In this document: piece by piece, positions 33,345 to 43,820 of the stretch
Layout of the letters: the number at the start of each line of letters is the position of its first letter
How positions within the stretch are numbered: the first letter of the stretch is position 1
Origin: Cepaea nemoralis
Taxonomy: Eukaryota > Mollusca > Gastropoda > Stylommatophora > Helicidae
NCBI GenBank assembly: GCA_014155875.1
Contig: JACEFZ010025087.1
Coordinates: forward strand, 629,501 to 693,500
Direction of reading: 5' to 3'
DNA: 64,000 nt
Position numbers and translations under genes: made by a program
Notes under the pieces: model-generated
Database searches by the model: none
What the model was told of the DNA's origin: nothing
The model's input: the letters and a program-made list of their open reading frames with translations, nothing else

Positions 33345-35512
33345 ATTCGGGACCGAAGTAATGGTATCACTAGGAGATATACCAGGCTGGAGTAATGGTG
33401 TAACTAGAAGATATACCTAACTAGAGTAATAGTGTCGCTTGAAGATATACCAGACTGAAGTAATAGTGTCACTGGAAGATATACCTGACTAGAGTAATAG
33501 TGTCAGTAGAACATATACCAGACTGAAGGAATAGAGTCACTGGAAGATATACCTGACTAGAGTAATAGTGTCAGTAGAACATATACCAGACTGGAGGAAT
33601 AGAGTCACTAAAAGATATACTTGACTAGAGTAATAGTGTCAGTAGAACATATACCAGACTGGAGGAAGAGTCACTAAAAGATATACTTGACTAGAGTAAT
33701 AGTGTCAGTAGAACATATACCAGAAGGGAGGAATAGAGTCACTAAAAGATATACTTGACTAGAGTAATAGTGTCAGTAGAACATATACCAGACGGGAGGA
33801 ATAGAGTCACTAAAAGATATACCTGACTAGAGTAATAGTGTCAGTAGAACATATACCAGACGGGAGGAATAGAGTCACTAAAAGATATACTTGACTAGAG
33901 TAATAGTGTCAGTAGAACATATACCAGACTGGAGGAATAGAGTCACTGGAAGATATACCAGACTAGAGTAATAGTGTCAGTAGAACATATACCAGACTGG
34001 AGGAATAGAGTCACTGGAAGATATACCCGACTAGAGTAATAGTGTCAGTAGAACATATACCAGACTGGAGTAATAGAGTCACTGGAAGATATACCTGACT
34101 AGAGTAATAGTGTCAGTATAACATATACCAGACTGTAGGAATAGAGTCACTGGAAGATATACCTGACTAGAGTAATAGTGTCAGTAGAACATATACCAGA
34201 CTGGAGGAATAGAGTCACTGGAAGATATACCTGACTAGAGTAATAGTGTCAGTAGAACATATACCAGACTGGAGGAATAGAGTCACTGGAAGATATACCA
34301 GAATAGAGTAATAGTGTCAGTAGAACATATACCAGACTGGAGGAATAGAGTCACTGGAAGATATACTTGACTAGAGTAATAGTGTCAGTAGAACATATAC
34401 CAGACTGGAGGAATAGAGTCACTGGAAGATATACCTGACTAGAGAAATAGTGTCAGTAGAAGATATACCAGACTGGAGGAATAGAGTCACTGGAAGATAT
34501 ACCAGACTAGAGTAATAGTGTCAGTAGAACATATACCAGACTGGAGGAATAGAGTCACTGGAAGATATACCAGACTAGAGTAATAGTGTCAGTAGAACAT
34601 ATACCAGACTGGAGGAATAGAGTCACTGGAAGATATACCTGACTAGAGTAATAGTGTCAGTAGAACATATACCAGACTGGAGGAATAGAGTCACTGGAAG
34701 ATATACCTGACTAGAGTAATAGTGTCAGTAGAACATATACCAGACTGGAGGAATAGAGTCACTGGAAGATATACCTGACTAGAGTAATAGTGTCAGTAGA
34801 ACATATACCAGACTGGAGGAATAGAGTCACTGGAAGATATACCTGACTAGAGTAATAGTGTCAGTAGAACATATACCAGACTGGAGGAATAGAGTCACTG
34901 GAAGATATACCTTACTAGAGTAATAGTGTCAGTAGAACATATACCAGACTGGAGGAATAGAGTCACTGGAAGATATACCTGACTAGAGTAATAGTGTCAG
35001 TAGAACATATACCAGACTGGAGGAATAGAGTCACTGGAAGATATACCTGACTAGAGTAATAGTGTCAGTAGAACATATACCAGACTGGAGGAATAGAGTC
35101 ACTGGAAGATATACCTGACTAGAGTAATAGTGTCAGTAGAACATATACCAGACTGGAGGAATAGAGTCACTGGAAGATATACCTGACTAGAGTAATAGTG
35201 TCAGTAGAACATATACCAGACTGGAGGAATAGAGTCACTGGAAGATATACCTGACTAGAGTAATAGTGTCAGTAGAACATATACCAGACGGGAGGAATAG
35301 AGTCACTGGAAGATATACCTGACTAGAGTAATAGTGTCAGTAGAACATATACCAGACTGGAGGAATAGAGTCACTGGAAGATATACCTGACTAGAGTAAT
35401 AGTGTCAGTAGAACATATACCAGACTGGAGGAATAGAGTCACTTCAAGATATACTTGACAAGAGTAATAGTGTCAGTACAAGATATACCAGACTGGAGTA
35501 GTAATATCACTA
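33345..35512. repeat. 68-bp minisatellite (dimer of 34-mers), about 31 copies
   Basis: Each 68-mer is two related 34-bp halves: AGATATACCTGACTAGAGTA plus ATAGTGTCAGTAGA, and CATATACCAGACTGGAGGAA plus TAGAGTCACTGGA. The first units (33345-33480) are diverged 34-mers and later units are homogeneous dimers. Similar diverged 34-mers reappear at 36090-36225. Confidence 0.97.
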
Positions 35513-35790
35513 TCGGATATAGCTGATTGTTTTAATGGTATATTTTTCAAACTTCGCATGGATATAAGCTGACATAATACTTGTTCAACAACACAAGAAT
35601 GCCACACAGACAAGTGTAAGTGTGGAATAGGTAAAATGATTCCGTAAAATGTGGTGTAAAGCGTATCCAGTATATGCAGATCATAGACAGATACGTTGGC
35701 CCACAAGTACACCATTTGAGGACAACCTCTATGTTGATATCAACAATCTCAGATTGACTGCTGCTTTCTTTAAACATTCAGACTGACGTA
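35513..35790. other. Unassigned sequence
   Basis: Non-repetitive DNA separating two parts of the 34/68-bp array. No transposon ends recognised. Confidence 0.45.
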
Positions 35791-36050
35791 TGAATGCACT
35801 ACGGCAACCAAGGCGCACAAGAAGAAAGAAGAAAAAGAAGGATCGTGAGTGGGTGGGGGAGGGGGAGAGAAGGAAAAGGAAAAAAGGACAAAGGAAGGAG
35901 GACAAGGAAAGGAGGGCAAGGAGAGGAGGACAAGGGGAGGAGGAGGAGAAGAAGAAGAAGAAGAAGAAGAAGAAGAAGAAGAAGAAGAAGAAGAAGAAGA
36001 AGAAGAAGAAGAAGAAGAAGAAGAAGAAGAAGAAGAAGAAGGAAGAAGAG
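35791..36050. repeat. Purine tract with (GAA)n microsatellite
   Basis: GGAAAAGGAGGA-type purine sequence followed by about 35 GAA repeats at 35947-36045. Open in three plus frames as poly-Lys/Arg/Glu, not a gene. Confidence 0.95.
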
Positions 36051-36084
36051 GGAATGTACCTAATTGAAGTTATCTTATCAAAGT

Positions 36085-36230
36085 CGGATATATGAGATCG
36101 GGGTTATTGTACCACTATCTGGTGCATAAAGGCTGGAGTTATGGTATCACGGTTATATATACCAGATTGGGGGTATGGTATCACTATGGGAAATACCCGA
36201 TAGGGGCAATAGTGTCAATATCACATATAC
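36085..36230. repeat. Diverged 34-bp monomers of the 68-bp array
   Basis: GGAGTTATGGTATCAC, TATATACCAGATTGGGGGTA and GGGGCAATAGTGTCAATATC correspond to the diverged monomers at the array start near 33360. Confidence 0.65.
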
Positions 36231-36298
36231 AGTACCGACGCATGTCTAGCTACCCCAATAGTAAGTGGACCCTACGGATGCCCAATGGAGTTCCCATA

Positions 36299-36792
36299 CA
36301 TCACTCAATAATTGAAGGTATCCATGTGTGCAGACAGCAGAATACCTAGAGGTGCTCTAGTCTAGGCTACTGGCCACTGCTTGCATCACTCAATAATTGG
36401 AAATATCCATGTGTGCAGACAGCAGAATACCTAGAGTTGCTCTAGTCTAGGCTACTGGCCACTGCTTGCATCACTCAATAATTGAAGGTATCCATGTGTG
36501 CAGACAGCAGGATACCCAGAGTTGCTCTAGTCTAGGCTACTGGCCACTGCTTGCATCACTCAATAATTGGAAATATCCATGTGTGCAGACAGCAGGATAC
36601 CCAGAGTTGCTCTAGTCTAGGCTACTGGCCACTGCTTGCATCACTCAATAATTGGAAATATCCATGTGTGCAGACAGCAGGATACCCAGAGTTGCTCTAG
36701 TCTAGGCTACTGGCCACTGCTTGCATCACTCAATAATTGGAAATATCCATGTGTGCAGACAGCAGGATACCCAGAGGTGCTCTAGTCTGGGT
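36299..36792. repeat. 85-bp minisatellite, about 6 copies
   Basis: Units of CATCACTCAATAATTGGAAA, TATCCATGTGTGCAGACAGC and GCTCTAGTCTAGGCTACTGG. Two subtypes (GGAAATATCC and GAAGGTATCC) alternate at the start. Confidence 0.95.
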
Positions 36793-36853
36793 TACTGCCT
36801 CGATAGGTTGCAGCGTTAACACGTCGAACGCACGCACGCGCGCGCACACACAC

Positions 36854-36854
<1 letters not shown>

Positions 36855-36929
<75 letters not shown>
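36855..36929. repeat. (TA)n microsatellite
   Basis: About 37 TA dinucleotides directly upstream of a coiled-coil reading frame. Confidence 0.98.
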
Positions 36930-36931
<2 letters not shown>

Positions 36932-36952
36932 AAGACTCCATATAAGGACGCA

Positions 36953-37732
36953 ATGCAGAGGTGCGAGACAGCAACCTGCATCTCACAAGCCGAGAAAGAG
37001 CAACTGCAAAGCCAGATTGATAATTTAAAGAAGCAAGTCAAGTTACTGCAAACATCGGCACCAACCAGCGACAAGGGGAAACTTCTTGCTGAAATAAAGG
37101 AGATCCAGCGGGACATAAAACAAGAGGTGGAGAACATGACGCAGATGACAAAGATAAATGAAGAGATTCTACGAGACATCAAAGCGGTAAAAGAAATACT
37201 AACAACTGAAAGGGAGCCAACCCAAATCAAACCAGCACAAGAAACAGAAAAGCACTCAGAGAAACCGCAAAATGATATCCAACAAGAGATCGAGCCGGAA
37301 CCGCAAGATAAAGCCAGCAGCCCAGCCATGACAATATTCCACCAGACATTCGAAGAAAACCGAGATGAGCACCCTGATGACGGCACGGAGAGACCACGGG
37401 AACCTACCTTGGAGGAGATACTAGCAGACGCAAGAGTGGAGGAACTCAGGCGCCAGAAATTCAAAAGGTGTTGGGAAGAAAGAGTAAAGAAGAAACCCAA
37501 GAAACTCAGGAGACCGGTAGAATACCCAACTACATACTTGGAACGTGATTTTGCCGACTACTCGTACTACATAGAAGACGGAGAGAGAGAACCATGGCTG
37601 ACCGCGGAGGAAAAAATCGAAAGGCAGCAGAAACTCAAACTCGAAAGTGAAAACAGGCGCAAGAAGGAAAACGGAAACGTCGAAAAGCTCCTACAGAAAC
37701 TACACAAAAAAGGAGACAAAAAGACCAAATAA
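36953..37732 (+). CDS. Unidentified Lys/Glu-rich coiled-coil protein
   Basis: 259 residues from the first Met after the TA repeat. The frame is open further upstream but only through Tyr-Ile translations of the microsatellite, so that part is discounted. Residues about 10-40 (AEKEQLQSQIDNLKKQVKLL) and 50-105 (heptad-like KLLAEIKEIQRDIKQEVENM and following) predict coiled coil. A Glu/Pro/Gln-rich linker and a basic segment EELRRQKFKRCWEERVKKK follow, then a Tyr-rich stretch RDFADYSYYIEDG and a very basic tail. No membrane segment or signal peptide. Composition is unlike the surrounding repeats and looks truly coding. It could be the ORF1-type protein of a LINE or a fragment of a host gene; I do not recognise it. 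Confidence 0.45.
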   Translation: MQRCETATCISQAEKEQLQSQIDNLKKQVKLLQTSAPTSDKGKLLAEIKEIQRDIKQEVENMTQMTKINEEILRDIKAVKEILTTEREPTQIKPAQETEKHSEKPQNDIQQEIEPEPQDKASSPAMTIFHQTFEENRDEHPDDGTERPREPTLEEILADARVEELRRQKFKRCWEERVKKKPKKLRRPVEYPTTYLERDFADYSYYIEDGEREPWLTAEEKIERQQKLKLESENRRKKENGNVEKLLQKLHKKGDKKTK

Positions 37733-37895
37733 AAAGTCCTTAGAAGGACTGTACCGAGACGAGCCAGAAGCCTGGACCAACAAAAAGAACCACAAGAGCA
37801 GACAAGCACAAAGGATAGCCACCGAACGACTCCCCCCAGACACAAACCAACATAATCAGTCCGAGATAGGACTCACAAGACAAGAATTAGGGTGA
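37733..37895 (+). pseudogene. Possible frameshifted continuation of the coiled-coil frame
   Basis: In the +1 frame relative to the preceding frame, KKSLEGLYRDEPEAWTNKK and SRQAQRIATERLPPDTNQHN read on for about 54 codons with similar charged composition. Either the upstream frame was shifted by an indel or two frames overlap (37647-37732). No family recognised. Confidence 0.3.
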
Positions 37896-38224
37896 ATGAA
37901 CCCACAAAAACAACGGACCTCAACAATAACCACAGCTGAAAAACGCAGGTTGAACGAGGCCGAATTTGGAATTTTTGTTTCGAAAATTGTAATTGGAACT
38001 GGATATATATATATATGACACGAGAGAAATGCCTAGGTTGCCAGATAACGCATGACTTCAATAGTCTACAATCGCGATCTGTAATCATACTGTAATATGT
38101 TGGCGATTTGGGGGTCGAAGATTTCAGAGGTAAACAAAGGTACACAACAGGAAGTAGTGAGGCATATAGAATGAAATGGTTTTGATCAGGTATATTCTAT
38201 TATTAGGCATGCCCTCTGATAACA
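37896..38224. other. Unassigned sequence with a short TA run
   Basis: A TATATATATATA run at about 38001-38015. No gene recognised. Confidence 0.5.
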
Positions 38225-38440
38225 TGTCCTATGCAGGACGTTGCGATCAACCCCAGGATGCATTTCTAGGCAATTTTACATTTCGTAGTTTGCATTGCTT
38301 ACTGAACGTTACTGAACGAGAAGTCAACATTTAATCGCAACTGATCGGTGTAGGGGATGAACCCGCTGCCCAGTCATCAAGGCACAGAAAGTATAAGACC
38401 CAGCGCTCGTATCCTTTCGGCCACGCAGACCTTTCCAGGT
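38225..38440 (-). mobile_element. tRNA-derived SINE, family 1, copy c
   Basis: On the minus strand: A-box-like TGGCCGAAAGGATACGAGCG, B-box GCGGGTTCATCCCC, then a diverged family body with AAGCAATGCAAACTACGAAA, ending GCAACGTCCTGCATAGGACA. Body order matches copies a, b and e. Confidence 0.6.
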
Positions 38441-38915
38441 AGGATATTCATGTCTATTGATCGACAGCACGAGAATGCTAAAGTGGCTGGTTGCCTTGAT
38501 GTGCTTCTGACCAGGATCCATTGGTGTCACACGCTCATACCGTAATGACTATAAGATCATTTGAAACGAGGTGAAATCCTGGCACTTGTCAATATGCTCT
38601 CATTACCATACAATCATCCACACAAGATGCATAGAGAATTAATATGGCCCGACTCAACCCTAATGAAAGGGAAACTGGTGACGAGGGAAACCAAAGATCG
38701 AGTGATAGCCTCACAAGTGGCAGTCATTAAGATGCGCTCATTAACATGCACTCGTTAAGATACTATCAATATTATGCATTGATGTTATTTTCCTACTTCC
38801 ACTTAAAGAATAAAAATGGGGCAGCCCGCTTCTCCTGTCATAATTGTAAAACTGCAATGCGCTAGACCGAATATAATTGTAAAACTGTATAGTATCGGTA
38901 TAAAATCACACCATT
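38441..38915. other. Unassigned sequence
   Basis: No gene or element recognised. Confidence 0.5.
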
Positions 38916-38916
38916 T

Positions 38917-39358
38917 CAACATGAGGGAAGGTTGGTCACCTATTCCTCTGTGCATTCAGGCTTTCAACATGAGGGAAGATTGGTCACCTATTCCTCTGTG
39001 CATTCAGGCTTTCAACATGAGGGAAGATTGGTCACCTATTCCTCTGTGCATTCAGGCTTTCAACATGAGGGAAGATTGGTCACCTATTCCTCTGTGCATT
39101 CAGGCTTTCAACATGAGGGAAGATTGGTCACCTATTCCTCTGTGCATTCAGGCTTTCTACATGAGGGAAGGTTGGTCACCTTGTCATCTGTGCATTCAGG
39201 CCTTTAAAATGAGGGAAGGTTGGTCACCTTGTCATCTGTGCATTCAGGCCTTTAAAATGAGGGAAGGTTGGTCACCTTGTCATATGTGCATTCAGGCCTT
39301 TAAAATGAGGGAAAGTTGGTCACCCAGTCCTCTGTGCATTCAGGCTTTCAAAATGAGG
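38917..39358. repeat. 48-bp minisatellite, about 9 copies
   Basis: Units of TTCAACATGAGGGAAGATTG, GTCACCTATTCCTCTGTGCA, TTCAGGC. The first five are near-identical; the later four form a second subtype (TTTAAAATGAGGGAAGGTTG, CACCTTGTCATCTGTG). Forty-eight is divisible by three, so frames stay open without implying a protein. Confidence 0.95.
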
Positions 39359-39427
39359 TGGCGCCATCACATCAAAGTGGAAATTGTTTCAGGACAATGT
39401 ATTACTATTAATATTTATTGAACTCAT

Positions 39428-39622
39428 ATACAAGTGTTGACTGTAGACCCCGAGGTAGACCAGGAAGACGGTGGAGAGATAATATATATACAGACCTACA
39501 AGCACTTGGAATCAACGACTGGCAAGAGAAGGTCCACCAGAGAGACGAATGGAGACGGATTGTATCTGCAGCAAAGAACCTCAATGGCTCGGAACGCTGA
39601 AGAAGAAGTAGAAGAAGAATAT
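39428..39622 (+). pseudogene. 3' stub of a LINE with (GAA)n tail
   Basis: About 55 codons reading CRPRGRPGRRWRDNI, LQALGINDWQEK, RDEWRRIVSAAKNLNGSER and a stop, followed by a GAAGAAGAAGTAGAAGAAG tail. RGRP..RRW and a terminal W-R-R-I-V motif are typical of LINE RT C-termini. The terminus and tail differ from families L-A, L-C and L-R, so it is a further family. The rest of the element is missing. Confidence 0.75.
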
Positions 39623-40019
39623 ACAAGTGTGTAAATGTATTGAATTAATATTATGTTATAACTGTATTGTATTCAACACAACTGTACAGCTCTATTTTAT
39701 TCATGTAACTGTTTGCCTGCTTTCTATGTATATATGATTTCTACGTTCTGTATTATAAATGTCTTTACAGCAGAGCTGCGATATTAGCGGCCCCTCGGCC
39801 GACACATCCGACTCTATTCCAGCATTTGCTTTTTTGCAGATCATATCACTGTCTTAGTGTTGATGTGGTGCCTGGCACATCCAAAGGGGTGCAACCCACT
39901 AGGCACACCAGGAACACCTGCATGTATACTCATCGACCCGCGCCAGAAGACGGGGGCATTTCATACCTGCATAGTCGACACGATGGCCTGGTTTTGGCTC
40001 ATCCAAGTATTCTCCATTC
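39623..40019. other. Unassigned sequence
   Basis: No gene or repeat array recognised. Confidence 0.5.
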
Positions 40020-40500
40020 ATTACCAGCACATTGCTGCTGAGCTCATTTTCATATAACCATCTCGAAACAATCGTAACATACCATGGAAGGTGCCTTTGG
40101 GAGATTAGAACAAGCATCGCTGTGGCAACGGGGGCCTTTGGAAAGCAATAAAAAGCGGTCAACTGCAGTGAGAAGATGAGTGTTCAAGTGCTACATAGAA
40201 CCTATACTGTAATGTGCATGTGAATCAGGGACAATAAGCAGACCATCTGAGAGACATCTAGCGACGGTGGAAATAAGGTTCAGGGGAAATCGGAAAGAAT
40301 AACAAATGAGAACTGATAAGAAACAAAAACCTTAAATTGATAAATTAAGCGTAGAAGGTCAATATTTTCTTTAGAAGAAATTACGATTTATAACGATCAT
40401 GAGAAGAAATCTGCTTGAAAAGTTAGCAACAACCGGCAAAGATGATGGGAGAAGAGAAAGGCTAAGGCAAAGAGATACATACTTGGATTGTCAACATGGC
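40020..40500 (+). pseudogene. LINE L-A relic, upstream of and continuous with the 41-bp array
   Basis: Nucleotide-level match to the copy at 60900-61552: TGGAAGGTGCCTTTGGGAGA at 40084 corresponds to TGGGAGATGCCTTGAAGAGA, and GTGTTCAAGTGCTACATAGA to GTGTTGAAGTGCTACACAGA. MRRNLLEKLATTGK follows, then YLDCQHG. Several stops and frameshifts. At its 3' side the homology runs directly into the first unit of the 41-bp array. Confidence 0.8.
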
Positions 40501-41825
40501 AGCGTGACATGGACACAGACCTGAACGAAGACTATGGAGATTGTGTGACATGGACACAGACCTGAACGAAGACTATGGAGATTGTGTGACATGGACACAG
40601 ACCTGAACGAAGACTATGGAGATTGTGTGACATGGACACAGACCTGAACGAAGACTATGGAGATTGTGTGACATGAGACCTGAACGAAGACTATGGAGAT
40701 TGTGTGACATGGACACAGACCTGAACGAAGACTATGGAGATTGTGTGAAATGGACACAGACCTGAACGAAGACTATGGAGATTGTGTGACATGAACACAG
40801 ACCTGAACGAAGACTATGGAGATTGTGTGACATGGACACAGACCTGAACGAAGACTATGGAGATTGTGTGACATGAACACAGACCTGAACGAAGACTATG
40901 GAGATTGTGTGACATGGACACAGACCTGAACGAAGACTATGGAGATTGTGTGACATGGACACAGACCTGAACGAAGACTATGGAGATTGTGTGACATGGA
41001 CACAGACCTGAACGAAGACTATGGAGATTGTGTGACATGGACACAGACCTGAACGAAGACTATGGAGATTGTGTGACATGGACACAGACCTGAACGAAGA
41101 CTATGGAGATTGTGTGACATGGACACAGACCTGAACGAAGACTATGGAGATTGTGTGACATGGACACAGACCTGAACGAAGACTATGGAGATTGTGTGAC
41201 ATGGACACAGACCTGAACGAAGACTGTGGAGATTGTGTGACATGGACACAGACCTGAACAAAGACTATGGAGATTGTGTGACATGGACACAGACCTGAAC
41301 GAAGACTATGGAGATTGTGTGACATGGACACAGACCTGAACGAAGACTATGGAGATTGTGTGACATGGACACAGACCTGAACGAAGACTATGGAGATTGT
41401 GTGACATGGACACAGACCTGAACGAAGACTATGGAGATTGTGTGACATGGACACAGACCTGAACGAAGACTCTGGAGATTGTGTGACATGGACACAGACC
41501 TGAACAAAGACTATGGAGATTGTGTGACATGGACACAGACCTGAACGAAGACTATGGAGATTGTGTGACATGGACACAGACCTGAACGAAGACTATGGAG
41601 ATTGTGTGACATGGACACAGACCTGAACGAAGACTATGGAGATTGTGTGACATGGACACAGACCTGAACGAAGACTATGGAGATTGTGTGACATGGACAC
41701 AGACCTGAACGAAGACTATGGAGATTGTGTGACATGAACACAGACCTGAACGAAGACTATGGAGATTGTGTGACATGGACACAGACCTGAACGAAGACTA
41801 TGGAGATTGTGTGACATGGACAACC
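40500..41825. repeat. 41-bp minisatellite derived from the LINE 3' coding end, about 32 copies
   Basis: Units of TGTGTGACATGGACACAGAC, CTGAACGAAGACTATGGAGA, T. One unit lacks about 8 bp (near 40672). The unit resembles the LINE segment GACATGGTCGAGACAG...GACTCTGGTGATCGAGTGAG of the copy at 60900-61552, and LINE homology continues on both sides of the array, so the array is an internal expansion of a LINE relic. Confidence 0.9.
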
Positions 41826-41868
41826 ATGACAGGCCACGCTGATGATGTTGATGCCGTCTTCAGGTTCA
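41826..41868 (+). pseudogene. LINE L-A terminal fragment, downstream of the array
   Basis: ACCATGACAGGCCACGCTGA matches AACATGACCGCCCACGCTTA of the copy at 60900-61552, in the last codons of the RT frame, and a GATGATGTTGATG tail-like sequence follows. Confidence 0.7.
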
Positions 41869-42135
41869 TTAACAAACGTAGTATCTGCTTGTGGTACATA
41901 ATGAGTTAATAAATATTCTATGGGGGACAAGGATAGAAAGGGCATTGTTGGTCAGCATTCATACAGAGAGCATTGTTGGTCAGGGGTATCCATAGAGAGA
42001 TCATTGTTGGTTAGGAGTAATCATTGAACATCAAGCATTTTTGGATTGTTATTTGAATAAGTAGAGTAGAATAAATCATAACACCGTGAATAATAATAAT
42101 AATAATAATATCATAAGCACAATCATAGTAAAGGT

Positions 42136-42172
<37 letters not shown>

Positions 42173-42585
42173 ATAAACACTCTGGCAACCAAACAACAGA
42201 ACGTGTTATTCTCTTCCCCCATTTACCTCGGTGAAGTGTTGTGGAGGAACAAGGGAACACACGCTAATTATCAAACAGATGACAGACCGTTTCTAAAACA
42301 CCCAACCGGCTAGACCACTAACGGGTCATTAACTATTCTTCAAAGATCATTAATGAACAGAAGCGGATGCGATCTGCTCACACACAAGCAGACAAACCTA
42401 GTCTGAAGGGGCCATGATTATTATTTCGATGATTGCCGGTAAAGATGGACTCTAGAAAACCTGCATGTTGACATTAATCAATGGCATGCTGTTTGTCACA
42501 GACAAGGAGTTTCTACGGCTTACTGACACTGACAGCGTGGCAGTGATATCGTCTGGGCGCGTCTCAACTAGTGCTGTGTTAGTTG
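41869..42585. other. Unassigned sequence with short repeats and microsatellites
   Basis: Three diverged copies of GCATTGTTGGTCAG-type sequence (41940-42020), an (AAT)n run at about 42090-42110 and a (CAA)n run at 42135-42171. No gene. Confidence 0.6.
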
Positions 42586-42589
42586 CATG

Positions 42590-42760
42590 TACTTTACAGG
42601 ACGTGACAATTAACCTCGGCATGTATGCCTGTTTGTCACTTACTAGACAATTTCTATGTTCAGTGATTTGTCATTGCTTTATATACAGCCGATGCCCATG
42701 CCATAAATATCAACACAATCTGTCAGCTTCCAAATCGTCTGTAGTCAATTATGATCTCTT
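42590..42760 (-). mobile_element. Diverged SINE, family 1, copy d (body only)
   Basis: ACTTTACAGGACGTGACAAT, TGTCACTTACTAGACAATTT and GTCATTGCTTTATATACAGC correspond to the reverse complement of the family body. No clear A or B box remains. Confidence 0.45.
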
Positions 42761-43748
42761 AATGCACTCTTATGGAGAAGGTTGTTAATACCTGGGTGGT
42801 GAATTGGACAGCAGCAACCTCACACTCTCGGAGAGACTGTTTAAGTGACTTTGATATAAGAAAACAATCAAAATGGGTGGTAGAAATAATATCGATGCTC
42901 ATATTGATAATGATAATAATCGTGATGATGGTCATGATTATAACGATCGTTAACTTTGGTGAATGCATCCTTCTTTGAGAAGCAGCGCGTTATTCTTTTG
43001 TATAAGGAATATATGAATAAGAGACAATAATGAGGGAAGTGGGCGGCAGCATTCAAGACCTACAGTTGGCCGACTCCAACAGTATAATCTGTGTCAATAT
43101 CAGTCGAGTTGTCCACTTCTATATTTACTGGGAAAGACCCAGGAAGTTATGGGGGTGGGGTGTTATACAGGAAAAGACAACAAAAACTGCAGGCTAGTAA
43201 TATTCATAAATAAAAACAAAATCCAGGAAATGAAATTCTGACAAGCGATAACCTGCATAGGGTCATGAGAGAGCGGGGCAGGCGGGGTCGCGGTGACCAT
43301 GCTTCTAGGGAACAAACTCAAGAGGACAGAAGGAACCTGCTATTAGAAATAATAGACGATAGCAGAAATTCTAACCATGATTAAGATGTTACTTTTTTGT
43401 TTAGCCAGAAGAAAATAGCAAGACATAAACAGTCACACAGAGATGGAACGACACAACAGAAGGGAACAAACACGCTTTCTAAATAAAGCAGGAGCAGTCA
43501 TCAACACATGTGAGAGTAAACTGACTAACAAAACGAAGTAGTGGGTGGAGTGGGAACGCGTGGCATTTACTCTGTAATTATTCTTGGATCAGAACAAGAT
43601 GAGTTTTTGAAGGTGTTAAAATATGCACCAATTAGACTCAAATGTCACGCAGCGGTTGCCTTTGTTATGTTTCGTGGAAAGTAGTTGACGTGTTTACTCT
43701 ACCCACAATCTGCTTTCAGTCGGTGTGAATCACCGCAGCAACGCAAGA
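42761..43748. other. Unassigned sequence
   Basis: About 1 kb, AT-rich, with a diverged GATAATGATAATAATCGTGA stretch at about 42905. No gene or element ends recognised. Confidence 0.5.
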
Positions 43749-43820
43749 ACACCTTCTGATCATTCTTGTTATAGGGATGTGCCTAAACTCCAACAGATCA
43801 TTCTTGTTATAGGGATGTGC
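43749..43820. repeat. 38-bp minisatellite, left fragment (about 2 units)
   Basis: GATCATTCTTGTTATAGGGA, TGTGCCTAAACTCCAACA. Same unit as 45933-46318, from which it is separated by a 2.1-kb insertion. Confidence 0.95.
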
